A stretch of 18,959 nt of DNA from Sulfurimonas sp. (GCA_027056465.1 JALUKS010000211.1:1-18959); one strand, 5' to 3'; positions 1 through 7,797 are shown, counted from the first letter of the stretch. Notes: generated by a model not told the origin, from the sequence alone. Numbers and translations: made by a program.

Positions 1-2912
1 CAGCTCAAGTCGCTGCATCTACTGTCTCAAAGCCTATTGAGCAGGAGATTTCTCGCTTAGGGCTTGTAACAGATGTAAGCAGTATAAATGTGGCAAACTA
101 CTCTATCGTAAAAGCAGATTTTGATTATGGTAAAGGCTTAAATGCAGCGGCAGTTGATGTGGCAAATGCACTTAGCATCGCTAAAGCGAAACTCCCTACA
201 GGGATAAATCCTGCTATCTACACAGCAGGAGACTTTACACTTCCAGTAGATGTTATCTCGCTTACTCCAAAAAACAAAAATATCTCACTTGCAGATATAA
301 GAAAGATAGCAGATAGTTTTATAAAACCTCATATGCTGAGTAATAAAACCATAGGAAATGTAGAAGTTTTTGGTGGTTATCAGAGTGCTGTAAACATTGA
401 AGTAGACCCTTTCAAAGCTAAACGCTACGGTGTAAACTTTGAGAGTATCACCAAAGCTATTGCAACTCTTAACCGTGATATACCTATAGGTTTTCTCAAA
501 GGGGACAATGACTTTTACACTGTTACTGTCTATGGTGAGAGAGATAATGTTGAAAAACTCAAACAACTTCAGATTATGCCAAATGTTCGCCTAAGCGACA
601 TAGCAGATGTGAAGTGGAGTTATAAAAAACGCACAAGTGGTTACATAGGAAATGGTAAAGATGCCATCGCCTTAGCTGTGCAACGCGCACCCGGAGGAAG
701 TGTTCTTGATGTCAGTAAAGCAGCTCGTGCCGAGATGAAAAAGCTTGAGGTAAAGTACCCAAATATCAAGTTTGCTATCTCTGATACCCAAAGAGATCTC
801 ATAGAACAAGCCAATACAAATATGCTTGAAGCACTTCGTGATGCGGTTATCTACACACTTATCGTTATTATGATTTTCTTAGGAAACTTCCGCGCGATTA
901 TCGCTGCTGGTCTTTCTATTCCTATGGTTTTCTTCTCGACTATGGCTATTATCTGGCTCACTGGTGGGGAGTTAAATATCGTAATCTATACTGCGATTAT
1001 TTTAGCCCTTGGTATGCTTACCGATGATGCCGTTGTTGTGCTAGAAAACATCGAACGCCATCTCACCGAAGGGCATGAGAAGCTAGAAGACGCCATCTTC
1101 CATGGAACAAAAGAGGTGCTTAGCCCTATCTTTGCAGGAACTATCGCAACTGTAGCTATCCTCTTTCCTCTCATGTTTATTGGTGGTTTTCCAGAGAAAA
1201 TATTTAAGCCACTTATCGAGACACTTATCATCGCACTTGGTGTGAGTTGGTTCCTCTCTATCACTTTTATTCCATTACTTTCTAAGTGGCTCTATAAAAA
1301 TGGTGTTGGAAAAACAAAGGTAGAAAACGGTTTTGAGTGGTTCTACCAAAACACAATCGGGCGACTCGTTACTCCGTATGTAGGAATAATTAAATTTTCA
1401 AATGGAAAGTTTTGGTTTCTTCGCCGTATGATGCTCACGATGGGTGTTATCGCTATCTTAATGTTGAGTCTTAAAAATATTATGCCGACTATCGGAAAAG
1501 ATGCTATGCCTCCTATGGATACTGGTATCATCAAAGTACAGATGGCATTTAGCTCAAATGATACAGTAGATGGGGCAGAGGAAAAAATCCGTCCATTTTT
1601 AACATGGCTCGGTGAGCAAAAATGGGTAAAAATGAGTTCTGTGGCGTTTGGTACTGAACCAGGTGTACTCTCACTAGGCTCAGGTAACTTACCTGCTGAA
1701 GCAACGATTACTATTAATGCAGTGAACCGCTTTGAGAGAAAGAAAACTATCTGGCAACTTGAAGATGAAATCCGTGATAGACTAGCAAAGCTTAAAGGTA
1801 TAAAACGCAATGATGTTTATGACTTTGGAGCGACGGCAGTCTCTAGTATCAAAGCGACTGTAGATGTTCGTGCAAGTTCTCCTTATGTTGAGAACCTGCC
1901 TGATGTCTCTCACACTGTTGCAGAAGCAATCAAAGATGTGCATGGACTTACTTCTATCTCAACAAGTTGGGATAAAGATTTTATGGAAGTCGAGTTAAAA
2001 ATCGATGAGAACAAAGCCTTAAGCTATGGCATCACACCTTACCAAATAGCGATGCAGATGCCAATAAAAGGTCAAGTAGTAGGTCTCAATGCCGACCTTG
2101 AGTCGATGAATACTCAGTATGTAAGACTCTATCTTAAAGGTAAATTTTCTCAAAACATAGAGACTCTTAGACTCTTACCAATAGTAACACCACAAGGAGA
2201 GATACCTCTAAGTGCTATAGCAACACTCAAACGCCATCTTACGTTTGCGAAGATTGAACGCGATAAACTTCTCTATAGTGTTGATGTCAATGGCTACCGT
2301 GCAAAACGCCCAGTAACTCACTTAACAGATGATACTGTAGCAGCTCTTAAAAATGCTAAAATTGCAAATGTAGAGATAGAGCAGACTGGAGACATCGCAC
2401 AGATAAATGATAGCTTCAAACGTATGGGAAAAGCTATCGGTCTTGGGGTTGTTATCCTCATTATGACTCTTATCGCTATCTACAAATCGGTAAGAATGGC
2501 GTTTATCATGATACTTGTTTTACCTCTTTCTCTCATTGGTGCTTCATGGGGAATGCTCCTTTTTGGAAAACCTAGCTGTATGCCTTCACTCTTAGGAATA
2601 CTCCTGCTCTTTGGTATCATCATCAAAAATGCCGTCCTTCTTATAGACTTCTACCAGAGTTATAGAGAGAATGGTGAGTCTCCTTTTGAGAGTGCGCAAG
2701 AGGCTGTTCGTGTCCGTTTCCGTCCTGTTATGATGACTGCGTTTGGTACTATTGCAGGGATGATTCCTATTGCACTAGAGCAAGCTGTAGGACTTGAACG
2801 TCTTAGCCCACTCGCTGATGTTGCCATCGGTGGACTTTTAGTTGGTACACTTTTAACATTAGTGTATGTTCCGATGTATGCTTATATCTTTGATAAAAAG
2901 GATGCTTCATGA
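1..2912 (+). CDS. RND efflux transporter permease, 5' end cut off by the window edge
   Basis: Inner-membrane proton-driven RND pump subunit (AcrB/HAE-1 type), which with a periplasmic adaptor and outer-membrane channel exports hydrophobic or amphiphilic compounds. The frame is open from base 3, and the residues before the GTG at base 90 (SKPIEQEISRLGLVTDVSS) are typical RND porter-domain sequence, so that GTG is internal and the true start lies upstream. Membrane helices cluster around bases 830-1300 and again at 2430-2900, separated by a second large periplasmic loop, as in the family. Helix 4 carries the paired aspartates of the proton relay (TDDAVVVLENIERH, aspartates at 1023-1028), which fits HAE-1 rather than heavy-metal (CusA) pumps. 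The stop overlaps the next ATG (ATGA, 2909-2912). The substrate cannot be told; adaptor genes would be upstream, outside the window. Confidence 0.93.
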   Translation, partial: AQVAASTVSKPIEQEISRLGLVTDVSSINVANYSIVKADFDYGKGLNAAAVDVANALSIAKAKLPTGINPAIYTAGDFTLPVDVISLTPKNKNISLADIRKIADSFIKPHMLSNKTIGNVEVFGGYQSAVNIEVDPFKAKRYGVNFESITKAIATLNRDIPIGFLKGDNDFYTVTVYGERDNVEKLKQLQIMPNVRLSDIADVKWSYKKRTSGYIGNGKDAIALAVQRAPGGSVLDVSKAARAEMKKLEVKYPNIKFAISDTQRDLIEQANTNMLEALRDAVIYTLIVIMIFLGNFRAIIAAGLSIPMVFFSTMAIIWLTGGELNIVIYTAIILALGMLTDDAVVVLENIERHLTEGHEKLEDAIFHGTKEVLSPIFAGTIATVAILFPLMFIGGFPEKIFKPLIETLIIALGVSWFLSITFIPLLSKWLYKNGVGKTKVENGFEWFYQNTIGRLVTPYVGIIKFSNGKFWFLRRMMLTMGVIAILMLSLKNIMPTIGKDAMPPMDTGIIKVQMAFSSNDTVDGAEEKIRPFLTWLGEQKWVKMSSVAFGTEPGVLSLGSGNLPAEATITINAVNRFERKKTIWQLEDEIRDRLAKLKGIKRNDVYDFGATAVSSIKATVDVRASSPYVENLPDVSHTVAEAIKDVHGLTSISTSWDKDFMEVELKIDENKALSYGITPYQIAMQMPIKGQVVGLNADLESMNTQYVRLYLKGKFSQNIETLRLLPIVTPQGEIPLSAIATLKRHLTFAKIERDKLLYSVDVNGYRAKRPVTHLTDDTVAALKNAKIANVEIEQTGDIAQINDSFKRMGKAIGLGVVILIMTLIAIYKSVRMAFIMILVLPLSLIGASWGMLLFGKPSCMPSLLGILLLFGIIIKNAVLLIDFYQSYRENGESPFESAQEAVRVRFRPVMMTAFGTIAGMIPIALEQAVGLERLSPLADVAIGGLLVGTLLTLVYVPMYAYIFDKKDAS

Positions 2913-3646
2913 GCATAAAAGAGTTCTTTGCCTATGGAGAGAAAGTCCATGGGTATGAAGTACGAGTTTTAAACGAGAGAGAAGCGAGAGCTGCGGCTGG
3001 TATTCTCTTTATAGGTGCTTTTATTGGGCTTACTAATGGCGTTATGCTTGGAACTGCTATCTTCTCTGAGTTTTTTGTGAGCTTTTTTGCTCTTGATTTT
3101 ACTATGAGAGTTATACAGCCGAGATACTCCCCCTCCCTACTTCTTGGAAGGTTTTTTGTTCGTAATCAAAAACCTGAGTATGTAGGTGCAGCACAAAAAC
3201 GTTTTGCATGGTCGCTTGGGATTATACTTGCTTATCCAATGTTTTACTATCTTGTGATAGATTTTCAGCCAAACCCTATTAAAGTGCTTATCTGTCTCAT
3301 CTGTATGACCCTCCTCTTTTTAGAGTCAGCGTTTGGTGTCTGTCTAGGGTGTAAAATGTTTGAATGGTTCAACCGTAAAAATCCAAAATACTGCCCTGGT
3401 GGCGTTTGTGAGATGAGGATAAAAGAGCCAGTGCAAAAATTTAATTTAGTGCAAAAGTTTATCTTTTCTATCACGATTGTCGCAATGTTTTATGGAACAT
3501 ACTCCTACTTCACGAAGCTTCCAGATAGAACATTTTTAGTTAAAAAGATAAAAAAACTTATGATGAGTCAAGCAGAATTAGATGCGATACAAAAAGCAAA
3601 AGATAAAGCAGAAGAGGATGCTTTTTTTGATGATGATGACGATTAA
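2909..3646 (+). CDS. DUF4395-family integral membrane protein
   Basis: A 245-residue membrane protein whose first ~150 residues match the DUF4395 pattern as I know it: an N-terminal VLNEREARAAAG stretch, two membrane segments, a conserved RVIQPRYSPSLLLGRFF block, KRFAWSLG, then a helix ending in CLGCKMFEW. A second cysteine pair follows (CPGGVC), so a CxxC plus CxxxxC cluster sits at the membrane boundary and could bind metal or do thiol chemistry; that is inference. A further membrane helix lies near residues 185-205, and the tail is very acidic (DDDDD). The ATG overlaps the RND stop by 4 bases, so the two are co-translated and probably act in the same envelope process. Function of the family is unknown. 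Confidence 0.75.
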   Translation: MSIKEFFAYGEKVHGYEVRVLNEREARAAAGILFIGAFIGLTNGVMLGTAIFSEFFVSFFALDFTMRVIQPRYSPSLLLGRFFVRNQKPEYVGAAQKRFAWSLGIILAYPMFYYLVIDFQPNPIKVLICLICMTLLFLESAFGVCLGCKMFEWFNRKNPKYCPGGVCEMRIKEPVQKFNLVQKFIFSITIVAMFYGTYSYFTKLPDRTFLVKKIKKLMMSQAELDAIQKAKDKAEEDAFFDDDDD

Positions 3647-3680
3647 AATCTTCATATAAAACTAAATACAAGGAAAAAAC

Positions 3681-3908
3681 ATGAACACATTTATAAAAAA
3701 AATAATCGACTGGACAATGGAAAAAGAGGAGGAGATGGCGAAGAAATGTGCTATCTCTATGGAAGATTTAGAGCAGCAGATAGCGAAAGTAGAAGAAGAG
3801 AAGAAGAAAGTACAAGAGAAGTATGATGATGCCATGCAAGAGCTTAACCATGTTTCAGAGAAACTTGAGAAGATTAAAAACATTGAAGTGCTTCGCTGCC
3901 AAAAGTAA
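3681..3908 (+). CDS. Small coiled-coil protein, hypothetical
   Basis: A 75-residue protein with a good ribosome binding site (AAGGA, 8-9 bases before the ATG). From about residue 12 to 68 it is almost wholly charged and heptad-like (EEEMAKK, IAKVEEEKKKVQEKYDDAM), so a single long coiled coil is likely. There is no signal peptide. It follows the DUF4395 gene by 34 bases and is probably in the same transcript. Its last 22 bases overlap, in another frame, the remnant of a flavoprotein gene, so its C-terminus (IEVLRCQK) may have been changed by the event that brought that remnant here. Function unknown. Confidence 0.6.
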   Translation: MNTFIKKIIDWTMEKEEEMAKKCAISMEDLEQQIAKVEEEKKKVQEKYDDAMQELNHVSEKLEKIKNIEVLRCQK

Positions 3909-4105
3909 AAGAGGTTTCTTATGTAGATGAACAGAGTGGAAAGATTCTCGGTGCTGAGATATTTGCACCAAATGCAAAGGAGTTGATAGCTAGCGTTGCT
4001 ATGAGTCTTGCTGGAGATATGCATCTCACCCAAGCAAAAGAGACTATATTAGCCCACCCAACATTCTCCGAGGCACTCGAGAGAACATTTTATAAATTAC
4101 ATTAA
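3887..4105 (+). pseudogene. C-terminal remnant of a dihydrolipoamide dehydrogenase/mercuric reductase-type flavoprotein
   Basis: Reading from base 3887 (just after an in-frame TGA) gives about 72 codons ending at TAA 4103-4105, with no start codon near its front. The translation contains GKILGAEIFAPNAKELI, LAGDMHLTQAKETI and HPTFSEALERTFYKLH. These are the hallmark blocks of the C-terminal dimerisation domain of class I pyridine nucleotide-disulfide oxidoreductases (Lpd, MerA, glutathione reductase), including the HPT(x)SE motif with the active-site His-Glu pair. The FAD and NAD domains, roughly 400 residues, are missing. Either a gene was truncated by deletion or only its tail was carried here. 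The open frame and intact motifs suggest a recent event. The remnant begins where the coiled-coil gene ends, marking the junction at about 3885-3905. Confidence 0.8.
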
Positions 4106-4115
4106 GGAAATAAAA

Positions 4116-4478
4116 ATGAATGTACCAACACCAGAACAAGTAGAAGCAATGATGAGTGAAAAAATGGGAGCACTTCCAGCTTCTTTAAATAGTGCAAAAG
4201 CAATAGACCCACGTTTTTTAGTAGAACAAGCTATGAGTAGTAAGTTCAGTGTTCAAGATGAGCAAAATCCATTTGACCCAAAAATGTCTATGATTATATC
4301 TTTAGCAACTTCCATCACTCTTGGAAGTGAAGAGTGCATTATGGAACATACAAAAATGCTTAAAAAAATGGGTATCACAAAAGAAGAACTTGCCTATCTA
4401 GTTCGCATCGTAAAACATGCACAAGGTAGTGCTGTTATGGGAAATGCAAAAACTGCTTTTGATACTTTCGAGAGTTAA
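4116..4478 (+). CDS. Carboxymuconolactone decarboxylase/AhpD-fold protein with one active-site cysteine
   Basis: A 120-residue, mostly helical protein with AAGGA 7-8 bases before its ATG. Residues 55-115 match the CMD/AhpD fold: a hydrophobic helix (MSMIISLATSITLG), the motif SEECIMEH (residues 71-78), then the GITKEEL turn and a second helix. In AhpD-type proteins this motif is CxxC followed by three residues and His, giving a redox disulfide; here the first cysteine is Ser71 while Cys74 and His78 remain. A two-cysteine peroxidase-partner mechanism within one chain is therefore unlikely. The gene starts 10 bases after the flavoprotein remnant and lies 28 bases ahead of the channel gene, probably one transcript with it. 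Substrate unknown. Confidence 0.7.
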   Translation: MNVPTPEQVEAMMSEKMGALPASLNSAKAIDPRFLVEQAMSSKFSVQDEQNPFDPKMSMIISLATSITLGSEECIMEHTKMLKKMGITKEELAYLVRIVKHAQGSAVMGNAKTAFDTFES

Positions 4479-4506
4479 AGAGTAATATTTTTTAAGGAGA
4501 GTGGTA

Positions 4507-5109
4507 ATGGCAGAGTCTCAGAGCAGAAATAAAGCAGAGTTTCTCAAACCAAAAAAACGACTATTTTATAATGTATATGTAGCGTTTGCTTTCTTACCAG
4601 TTGTCTTTCTCCCCATTCTTCTTGAGTGGGGATTTACTCTCTACAATCCAGCATTTTTTCATGAGTTTAAAGATGTTTTTCTCATCGCAAATATCCTCTA
4701 TATTGTCCTTGCTAGATTTGCTCTACTTGATAGTGCTTTATATATCTTCTCTCATACAAATCATCCGACAAACGCGACACTTATACATATAGTCCTGCTC
4801 TATCTTGAGATTACACTGCTAACCATTCTTTACTATGCTACGGTTTACAATATGTTTGATGTTTTTTCACTCTTTCATCTTAACTCAAATTTTGCACCCG
4901 AAAATCTAAAGATAATTCATGACCATAGCTTTGTAACTTCATTTTACATCTCAACAGTGACTTTTACTACTTTAGGTTCAGGAGATTGGATTCCTCAAAC
5001 CATCACTGCTATGATAGCAGTCAGTTCAGAAGTTATCCTAGGAGTGATTCAAGGTGGTGTTTTTGTTGCCATCATTATCTATGGGCATCAAAACAAAGGG
5101 AAAGTTTAA
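4507..5109 (+). CDS. Small potassium-channel-like membrane protein (Ion_trans_2 pore)
   Basis: The ATG at 4507 is preferred over the GTG at 4501 because AGGAG (4495-4499) sits 7 bases before the ATG but only one before the GTG. The 200-residue product has hydrophobic segments at about 25-43, 57-80, 93-118 and 163-192. A pore helix and filter-like stretch lie at 146-160, reading FYISTVTFTTLGSGD. Potassium channels normally have TVGYG or TVGFG there; this one has TLGSGD, keeping the Thr, both glycines and the Asp but replacing the aromatic residue with Ser158. A single pore per chain means a tetramer if it works as a channel. There is no cytoplasmic nucleotide-binding (RCK) domain; the C-terminus is a short basic tail. 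Selectivity may be altered; function is inferred from the motif only. Confidence 0.7.
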   Translation: MAESQSRNKAEFLKPKKRLFYNVYVAFAFLPVVFLPILLEWGFTLYNPAFFHEFKDVFLIANILYIVLARFALLDSALYIFSHTNHPTNATLIHIVLLYLEITLLTILYYATVYNMFDVFSLFHLNSNFAPENLKIIHDHSFVTSFYISTVTFTTLGSGDWIPQTITAMIAVSSEVILGVIQGGVFVAIIIYGHQNKGKV

Positions 5110-5269
5110 TCTATGCGACCCTTGTTTGTGAAATCTTCACCTATAATTCTTATACCTAGATGAGTCAGATAGTGAAATACAGAGAGCATGAAAAAGCAAC
5201 ATACCCAAAAAGCTCAAGGAGTGAAGAGGAATCTATATCTTTTTTTGTATTATTACTCCTAATATTCTT
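5106..5269 (-). pseudogene. Frameshifted tail of an AAA-ATPase-like/PD-(D/E)XK nuclease-family protein
   Basis: On the minus strand, bases 5213-5109 read in one frame as a stretch ending SVFHYLTHLG, IRIIGEDFTNKGRID and then TAA. This matches the start of the PD-(D/E)XK nuclease domain that closes the AAA-ATPase-like family (PF09820/PF08011), where a 'YYxSVFYxxFxxLG...EDxTxxGRxD' pattern is typical. The residues just upstream in the family (KDID..xELF) appear in the neighbouring frame at about 5245-5195 (KKDIDSSSLLELFGYVAF). So a frameshift or small deletion separates the two pieces, and the ATPase part and the catalytic E-x-K part are gone. These genes are often multicopy and often decayed. 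The 248-base gap between the channel gene and the next gene is explained mainly by this corpse. Recognition is from memory of the family. Confidence 0.55.
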
Positions 5270-5327
5270 CTAAAACTATTTTACTCTAAATTTTATTAAA
5301 GAAATTGAGCTTATTTAACAATAAAAG

Positions 5328-5336
5328 TGCTAAAAT
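5328..5336 (+). promoter_or_regulatory. Extended -10 promoter for the two small genes
   Basis: TGCTAAAAT is an extended -10 (TG, one base, then a -10 matching TATAAT at five of six positions) 22 bases before the ATG at 5358, in a very AT-rich stretch. A TTGAGC at 5305-5310 is a possible -35 but the 20-base spacing is long. It is the only promoter-like site I see between the nuclease remnant and the gene. Confidence 0.4.
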
Positions 5337-5357
5337 ATAAAAAACAAGGAGATTCAA

Positions 5358-5567
5358 ATGAGTTCACATAAACATCATGAACATTTAACACACATAAAAA
5401 ACGCTATTCACAAGACAGACAAGCTAGATGCGAGTCAAAAAAGTTCTAGTGTCAAAACTATAGAAGAGTGGTATGAAGAGGATAAAGCAATAGGGACACT
5501 AAGAAATGAGCTTTTAAAAATCAGTATCTTTTTTGAAGAAGTTTTCTCAGAACTAGGTATAAAATAA
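5358..5567 (+). CDS. Small hypothetical protein, His-rich N-terminus
   Basis: A 69-residue protein behind a clear ribosome binding site (AAGGAG, 7 bases upstream). The first residues are histidine-rich (SSHKHHEHLTHIKNAIH), which could bind a metal, though nothing proves it. The rest is helical and acidic (IEEWYEEDKAIG, LLKISIFFEEVFSELGIK). No membrane segment or signal peptide. It is followed after 10 bases by another tiny acidic gene with its own ribosome binding site, so the pair is one transcription unit. I do not recognise the family. Confidence 0.6.
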   Translation: MSSHKHHEHLTHIKNAIHKTDKLDASQKSSSVKTIEEWYEEDKAIGTLRNELLKISIFFEEVFSELGIK

Positions 5568-5577
5568 GGAGTTAGCA

Positions 5578-5769
5578 ATGGATGCAGTACAAAAAGATTT
5601 ACAAAATCGTAAAGAAGAGATAGAAAATGAGTTAGAGTTGCTTTTCAAAGCAAACCTTAAAATAGTTGACTGGGATGTTCCAGAAGCAGATGATGCAGAA
5701 GCAGGACTCATTTTATGGAATATCTTAAACGATAAACTTCAAGAGATGAAAACAAAGTTTACAAAGTAG
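5578..5769 (+). CDS. Small acidic helical hypothetical protein
   Basis: A 63-residue protein with AGGAG 8 bases before the ATG. It is acidic and predicted helical: a charged N-terminal helix (KDLQNRKEEIENELELLFKA), a linker with VDWDVPEADDAEAG, then a C-terminal helix (ILWNILNDKLQEMKTKF). No cysteines and no membrane segment. It is the second gene of a two-gene unit, and its TAG stop lies inside the left arm of the terminator hairpin shared with the convergent reductase gene. Family and function not recognised. Confidence 0.6.
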   Translation: MDAVQKDLQNRKEEIENELELLFKANLKIVDWDVPEADDAEAGLILWNILNDKLQEMKTKFTK

Positions 5770-5783
5770 ATTTTCTACTTTGT
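5761..5783. terminator. Shared convergent terminator hairpin holding both stop codons
   Basis: ACAAAGTAGA, loop TTT, TCTACTTTGT: a perfect 10-base-pair stem. The TAG of the small gene (5767-5769) is in the left arm and the TAG of the reductase (5777-5775, minus) in the right arm. There is no long T-run on the plus side and only a modest one on the minus side, so strength is uncertain, but position between two convergent genes supports a bidirectional terminator. Confidence 0.65.
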
Positions 5784-7688
5784 ATAAAGCATAACAAAAG
5801 GCATAATCTCAGAAAATACAACTGCCCTCTTGTTCTCATCGCTATGGAGTATAAGATCTAGCATCTGCGCAATATTTTCATCAATATTTGGCACAATTTT
5901 TCTTATATCTTCTAACTTCTCACGTTTATTGACATTTGTAAAACGCTCATAAGCAGTGTATGCCTCTTTTTTTGCAAATAAATAGTAGAGTTTACGACCA
6001 AGATCAAAGACCTCAAACTCTTCATTTTTACCACTCATCACTTTTGTTTCAAAACCAAACTCTATATCTATATTTTTTGCTCTCATGTAAGCTTGAAGCA
6101 TCATCATAAAGCCAACTTTTGCAGTTGTGAAGTTGGAGAGTACACGAGTGTAGAAGCCTTCAAAATGTTCGCCACTTTTTCTGAGTCGCTTGTACTCAAG
6201 CATGATAGACTCAACATAGTACTTCGCATACTCAAGTGGTGCTGACTTGATAACAGTATGCCCCTCTTGCGATGTTCCCATAAGCTTTCCACCTAACAAG
6301 ATATGTACACCAGAACCATTGACACCCTCTATCTTCGCCTTACAACCCTCAAAACCGATGTCACCCATACCATGGATACCACACCCTTTGACACAAGCAG
6401 ACCAGTACATACGAACACGACCAGATTCAAGTGCTACTTTTTCACTCAAGTAAGATGCCATTGCGATAGCATCGTTTTTGTTCTCGATGACTCCAAAAGG
6501 ACAGTGATCAGTCCCAGCACATGCTATGAGGTGGTTAAAGTAAGGTGTATTGATATTTTTATACTCGGTAAAAAATGGTTCGGCTAAGGCAGAGGCAATA
6601 TCTTTAACACCCATAATGTAAAAACTCTGCTCCATATCAAAACGTAACTCTGCATTTCCATGCTTCGTAGCTACTTCACTCGCATTTATCATACCAGAGC
6701 CTGTAAATATTCCCGATGGAACAACGGCATGCAAACCAATAGTTCCATTACGAAGCTGTATCTTTCCATGATCTGGCTCGACATAATCCATAGTCGTCAT
6801 AGTCTCACCAGCTTGAGCAAAATCGATGCCTGCTTGCTCACGGATAGATCTTGCAAACTCCTGCATACCTACTGCTTCTATAAGAAAATGCAGACGGTTT
6901 TTGTTGCGGTTATCACGAAAACCATAGCGTTTGAAGAGTTCAATAATCGCCTTAAACGCAGAGATTACTTCTGACTCATTTTGTAAGAAAATATCTGCAC
7001 TTCTAGCGATAATCCCAACACGACCACCAAGGTAGAGGTTATAACCAAACATTCCATCTTTTTGAGCAAGAACAAAACAGCAGTCATTACCGTAAACATT
7101 ACAACGGTTGGAGAGGTTTCCAGTGATAGAAGTGTTGAACTTTCTCGGCAATGTTGAAATCCATTCAGGGTTTTTCAAAAAGACATCTTGAAGTTTTAAA
7201 AGAGTGTTATGAGATGGTAGGACATTATCAAATGCAAGCTCATCAAAAGGATCAGCTACGATACCACGGATGTTATCTACACCAGTTTGGTACGGCGTAA
7301 TCCCAACACCATCGAGTCTCTTTATGATGATAGGTAGAGACTCTACAGAAAGATAGCGAAGCTCACACTGTTGGCGAGTTGTAAGGTCAAGATAATCCTC
7401 TCCAAACTCTTTAGCACACTCCCCTATTACTTTCGCCTGTTGTGCATTCATAAACCCACCAGGTATGCGAAGTTTAATCATAAATTTTCCAGGAGTAGCT
7501 GGACGGTAGTAGATACCAAAACACTTCAGAAAGTAAGTTTTATCCTCGTCAGGGACACTATCGAAACCATTTGCTGCATACTCATCAAGCTTATCGTATG
7601 CCTCTTGTGCTAGTTTTAACTCTTTTACTTTTTCTATTTTATTAATCTTTTTACTTCGTGCTGTAAATGCTTCTTCAAGTGCTTTCAT
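5775..7688 (-). CDS. Siroheme/4Fe-4S ferredoxin-type nitrite or sulfite reductase (NirA-like)
   Basis: Cytoplasmic six-electron reductase of the siroheme family (nitrite to ammonia, or sulfite to sulfide). The ligand cysteines for the 4Fe-4S/siroheme centre are visible: Cys390 and Cys396 (ACAGTDHCPFG) and Cys432 and Cys436 (ACVKGCGIHG), the family's C-x5-C and C-x3-C. The N-terminal ferrodoxin-like half shows LTTRQQCELRY (residues 102-112) and TGVDNIRGIVADPFDE (135-150). The latter resembles the DNVRN block of NirA more than sulfite reductases, so assimilatory nitrite reductase is my first guess. At 637 residues it is longer than usual NirA (about 510-590); residues after ~520 look like an extra C-terminal extension. 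The ATG has AAAGGA 9 bases upstream. Divergent from the protease gene and single-gene on this strand. Confidence 0.85.
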   Translation of the reverse strand: MKALEEAFTARSKKINKIEKVKELKLAQEAYDKLDEYAANGFDSVPDEDKTYFLKCFGIYYRPATPGKFMIKLRIPGGFMNAQQAKVIGECAKEFGEDYLDLTTRQQCELRYLSVESLPIIIKRLDGVGITPYQTGVDNIRGIVADPFDELAFDNVLPSHNTLLKLQDVFLKNPEWISTLPRKFNTSITGNLSNRCNVYGNDCCFVLAQKDGMFGYNLYLGGRVGIIARSADIFLQNESEVISAFKAIIELFKRYGFRDNRNKNRLHFLIEAVGMQEFARSIREQAGIDFAQAGETMTTMDYVEPDHGKIQLRNGTIGLHAVVPSGIFTGSGMINASEVATKHGNAELRFDMEQSFYIMGVKDIASALAEPFFTEYKNINTPYFNHLIACAGTDHCPFGVIENKNDAIAMASYLSEKVALESGRVRMYWSACVKGCGIHGMGDIGFEGCKAKIEGVNGSGVHILLGGKLMGTSQEGHTVIKSAPLEYAKYYVESIMLEYKRLRKSGEHFEGFYTRVLSNFTTAKVGFMMMLQAYMRAKNIDIEFGFETKVMSGKNEEFEVFDLGRKLYYLFAKKEAYTAYERFTNVNKREKLEDIRKIVPNIDENIAQMLDLILHSDENKRAVVFSEIMPFVMLYTK

Positions 7689-7765
7689 TCTACAGTGTCC
7701 TTTATGAGTGAGTCTTTATTTTTGTATTTTATCCATTTTTAATCAATAATTGACTTATATTTGAT

Positions 7766-7771
7766 TATAAT
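7766..7771 (+). promoter_or_regulatory. -10 box (TATAAT) for the aspartyl protease gene
   Basis: A perfect TATAAT lies 26 bases before the ATG at 7798, inside the 109-base divergent intergenic region. A TTGACT at 7750-7755 is only 10 bases upstream, too close to act as its -35, so the promoter would rely on the -10 and AT-rich upstream DNA. The reductase promoter on the other strand must lie in the same region; I see only weak -10-like sites (TAAAAT in minus orientation near 7730). Confidence 0.4.
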
Positions 7772-7797
7772 TTATGCACTTAAAGTAAGAGGAAAGC

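Noticed and set aside
1343..1810. 155-codon minus-strand frame inside the RND gene
   Set aside because: Antisense shadow of a strongly conserved transporter gene, with no ribosome binding site or recognisable domain.
3890..3912. Programmed -1 frameshift joining the coiled-coil gene to the flavoprotein tail
   Set aside because: The sequence at the junction (CCAAAAGTAA) is not a good slippery heptamer, and a coiled coil fused to a bare dimerisation domain makes little sense; a truncated gene is simpler.
5160..5273. A 37-codon plus-strand frame with a hydrophobic end after the channel gene
   Set aside because: No ribosome binding site, and it is antisense to the recognised nuclease remnant, which explains the open frame better.
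7750..7755. TTGACT as the -35 of the protease promoter
   Set aside because: Only 10 bases from the TATAAT, too short for sigma-70 spacing.
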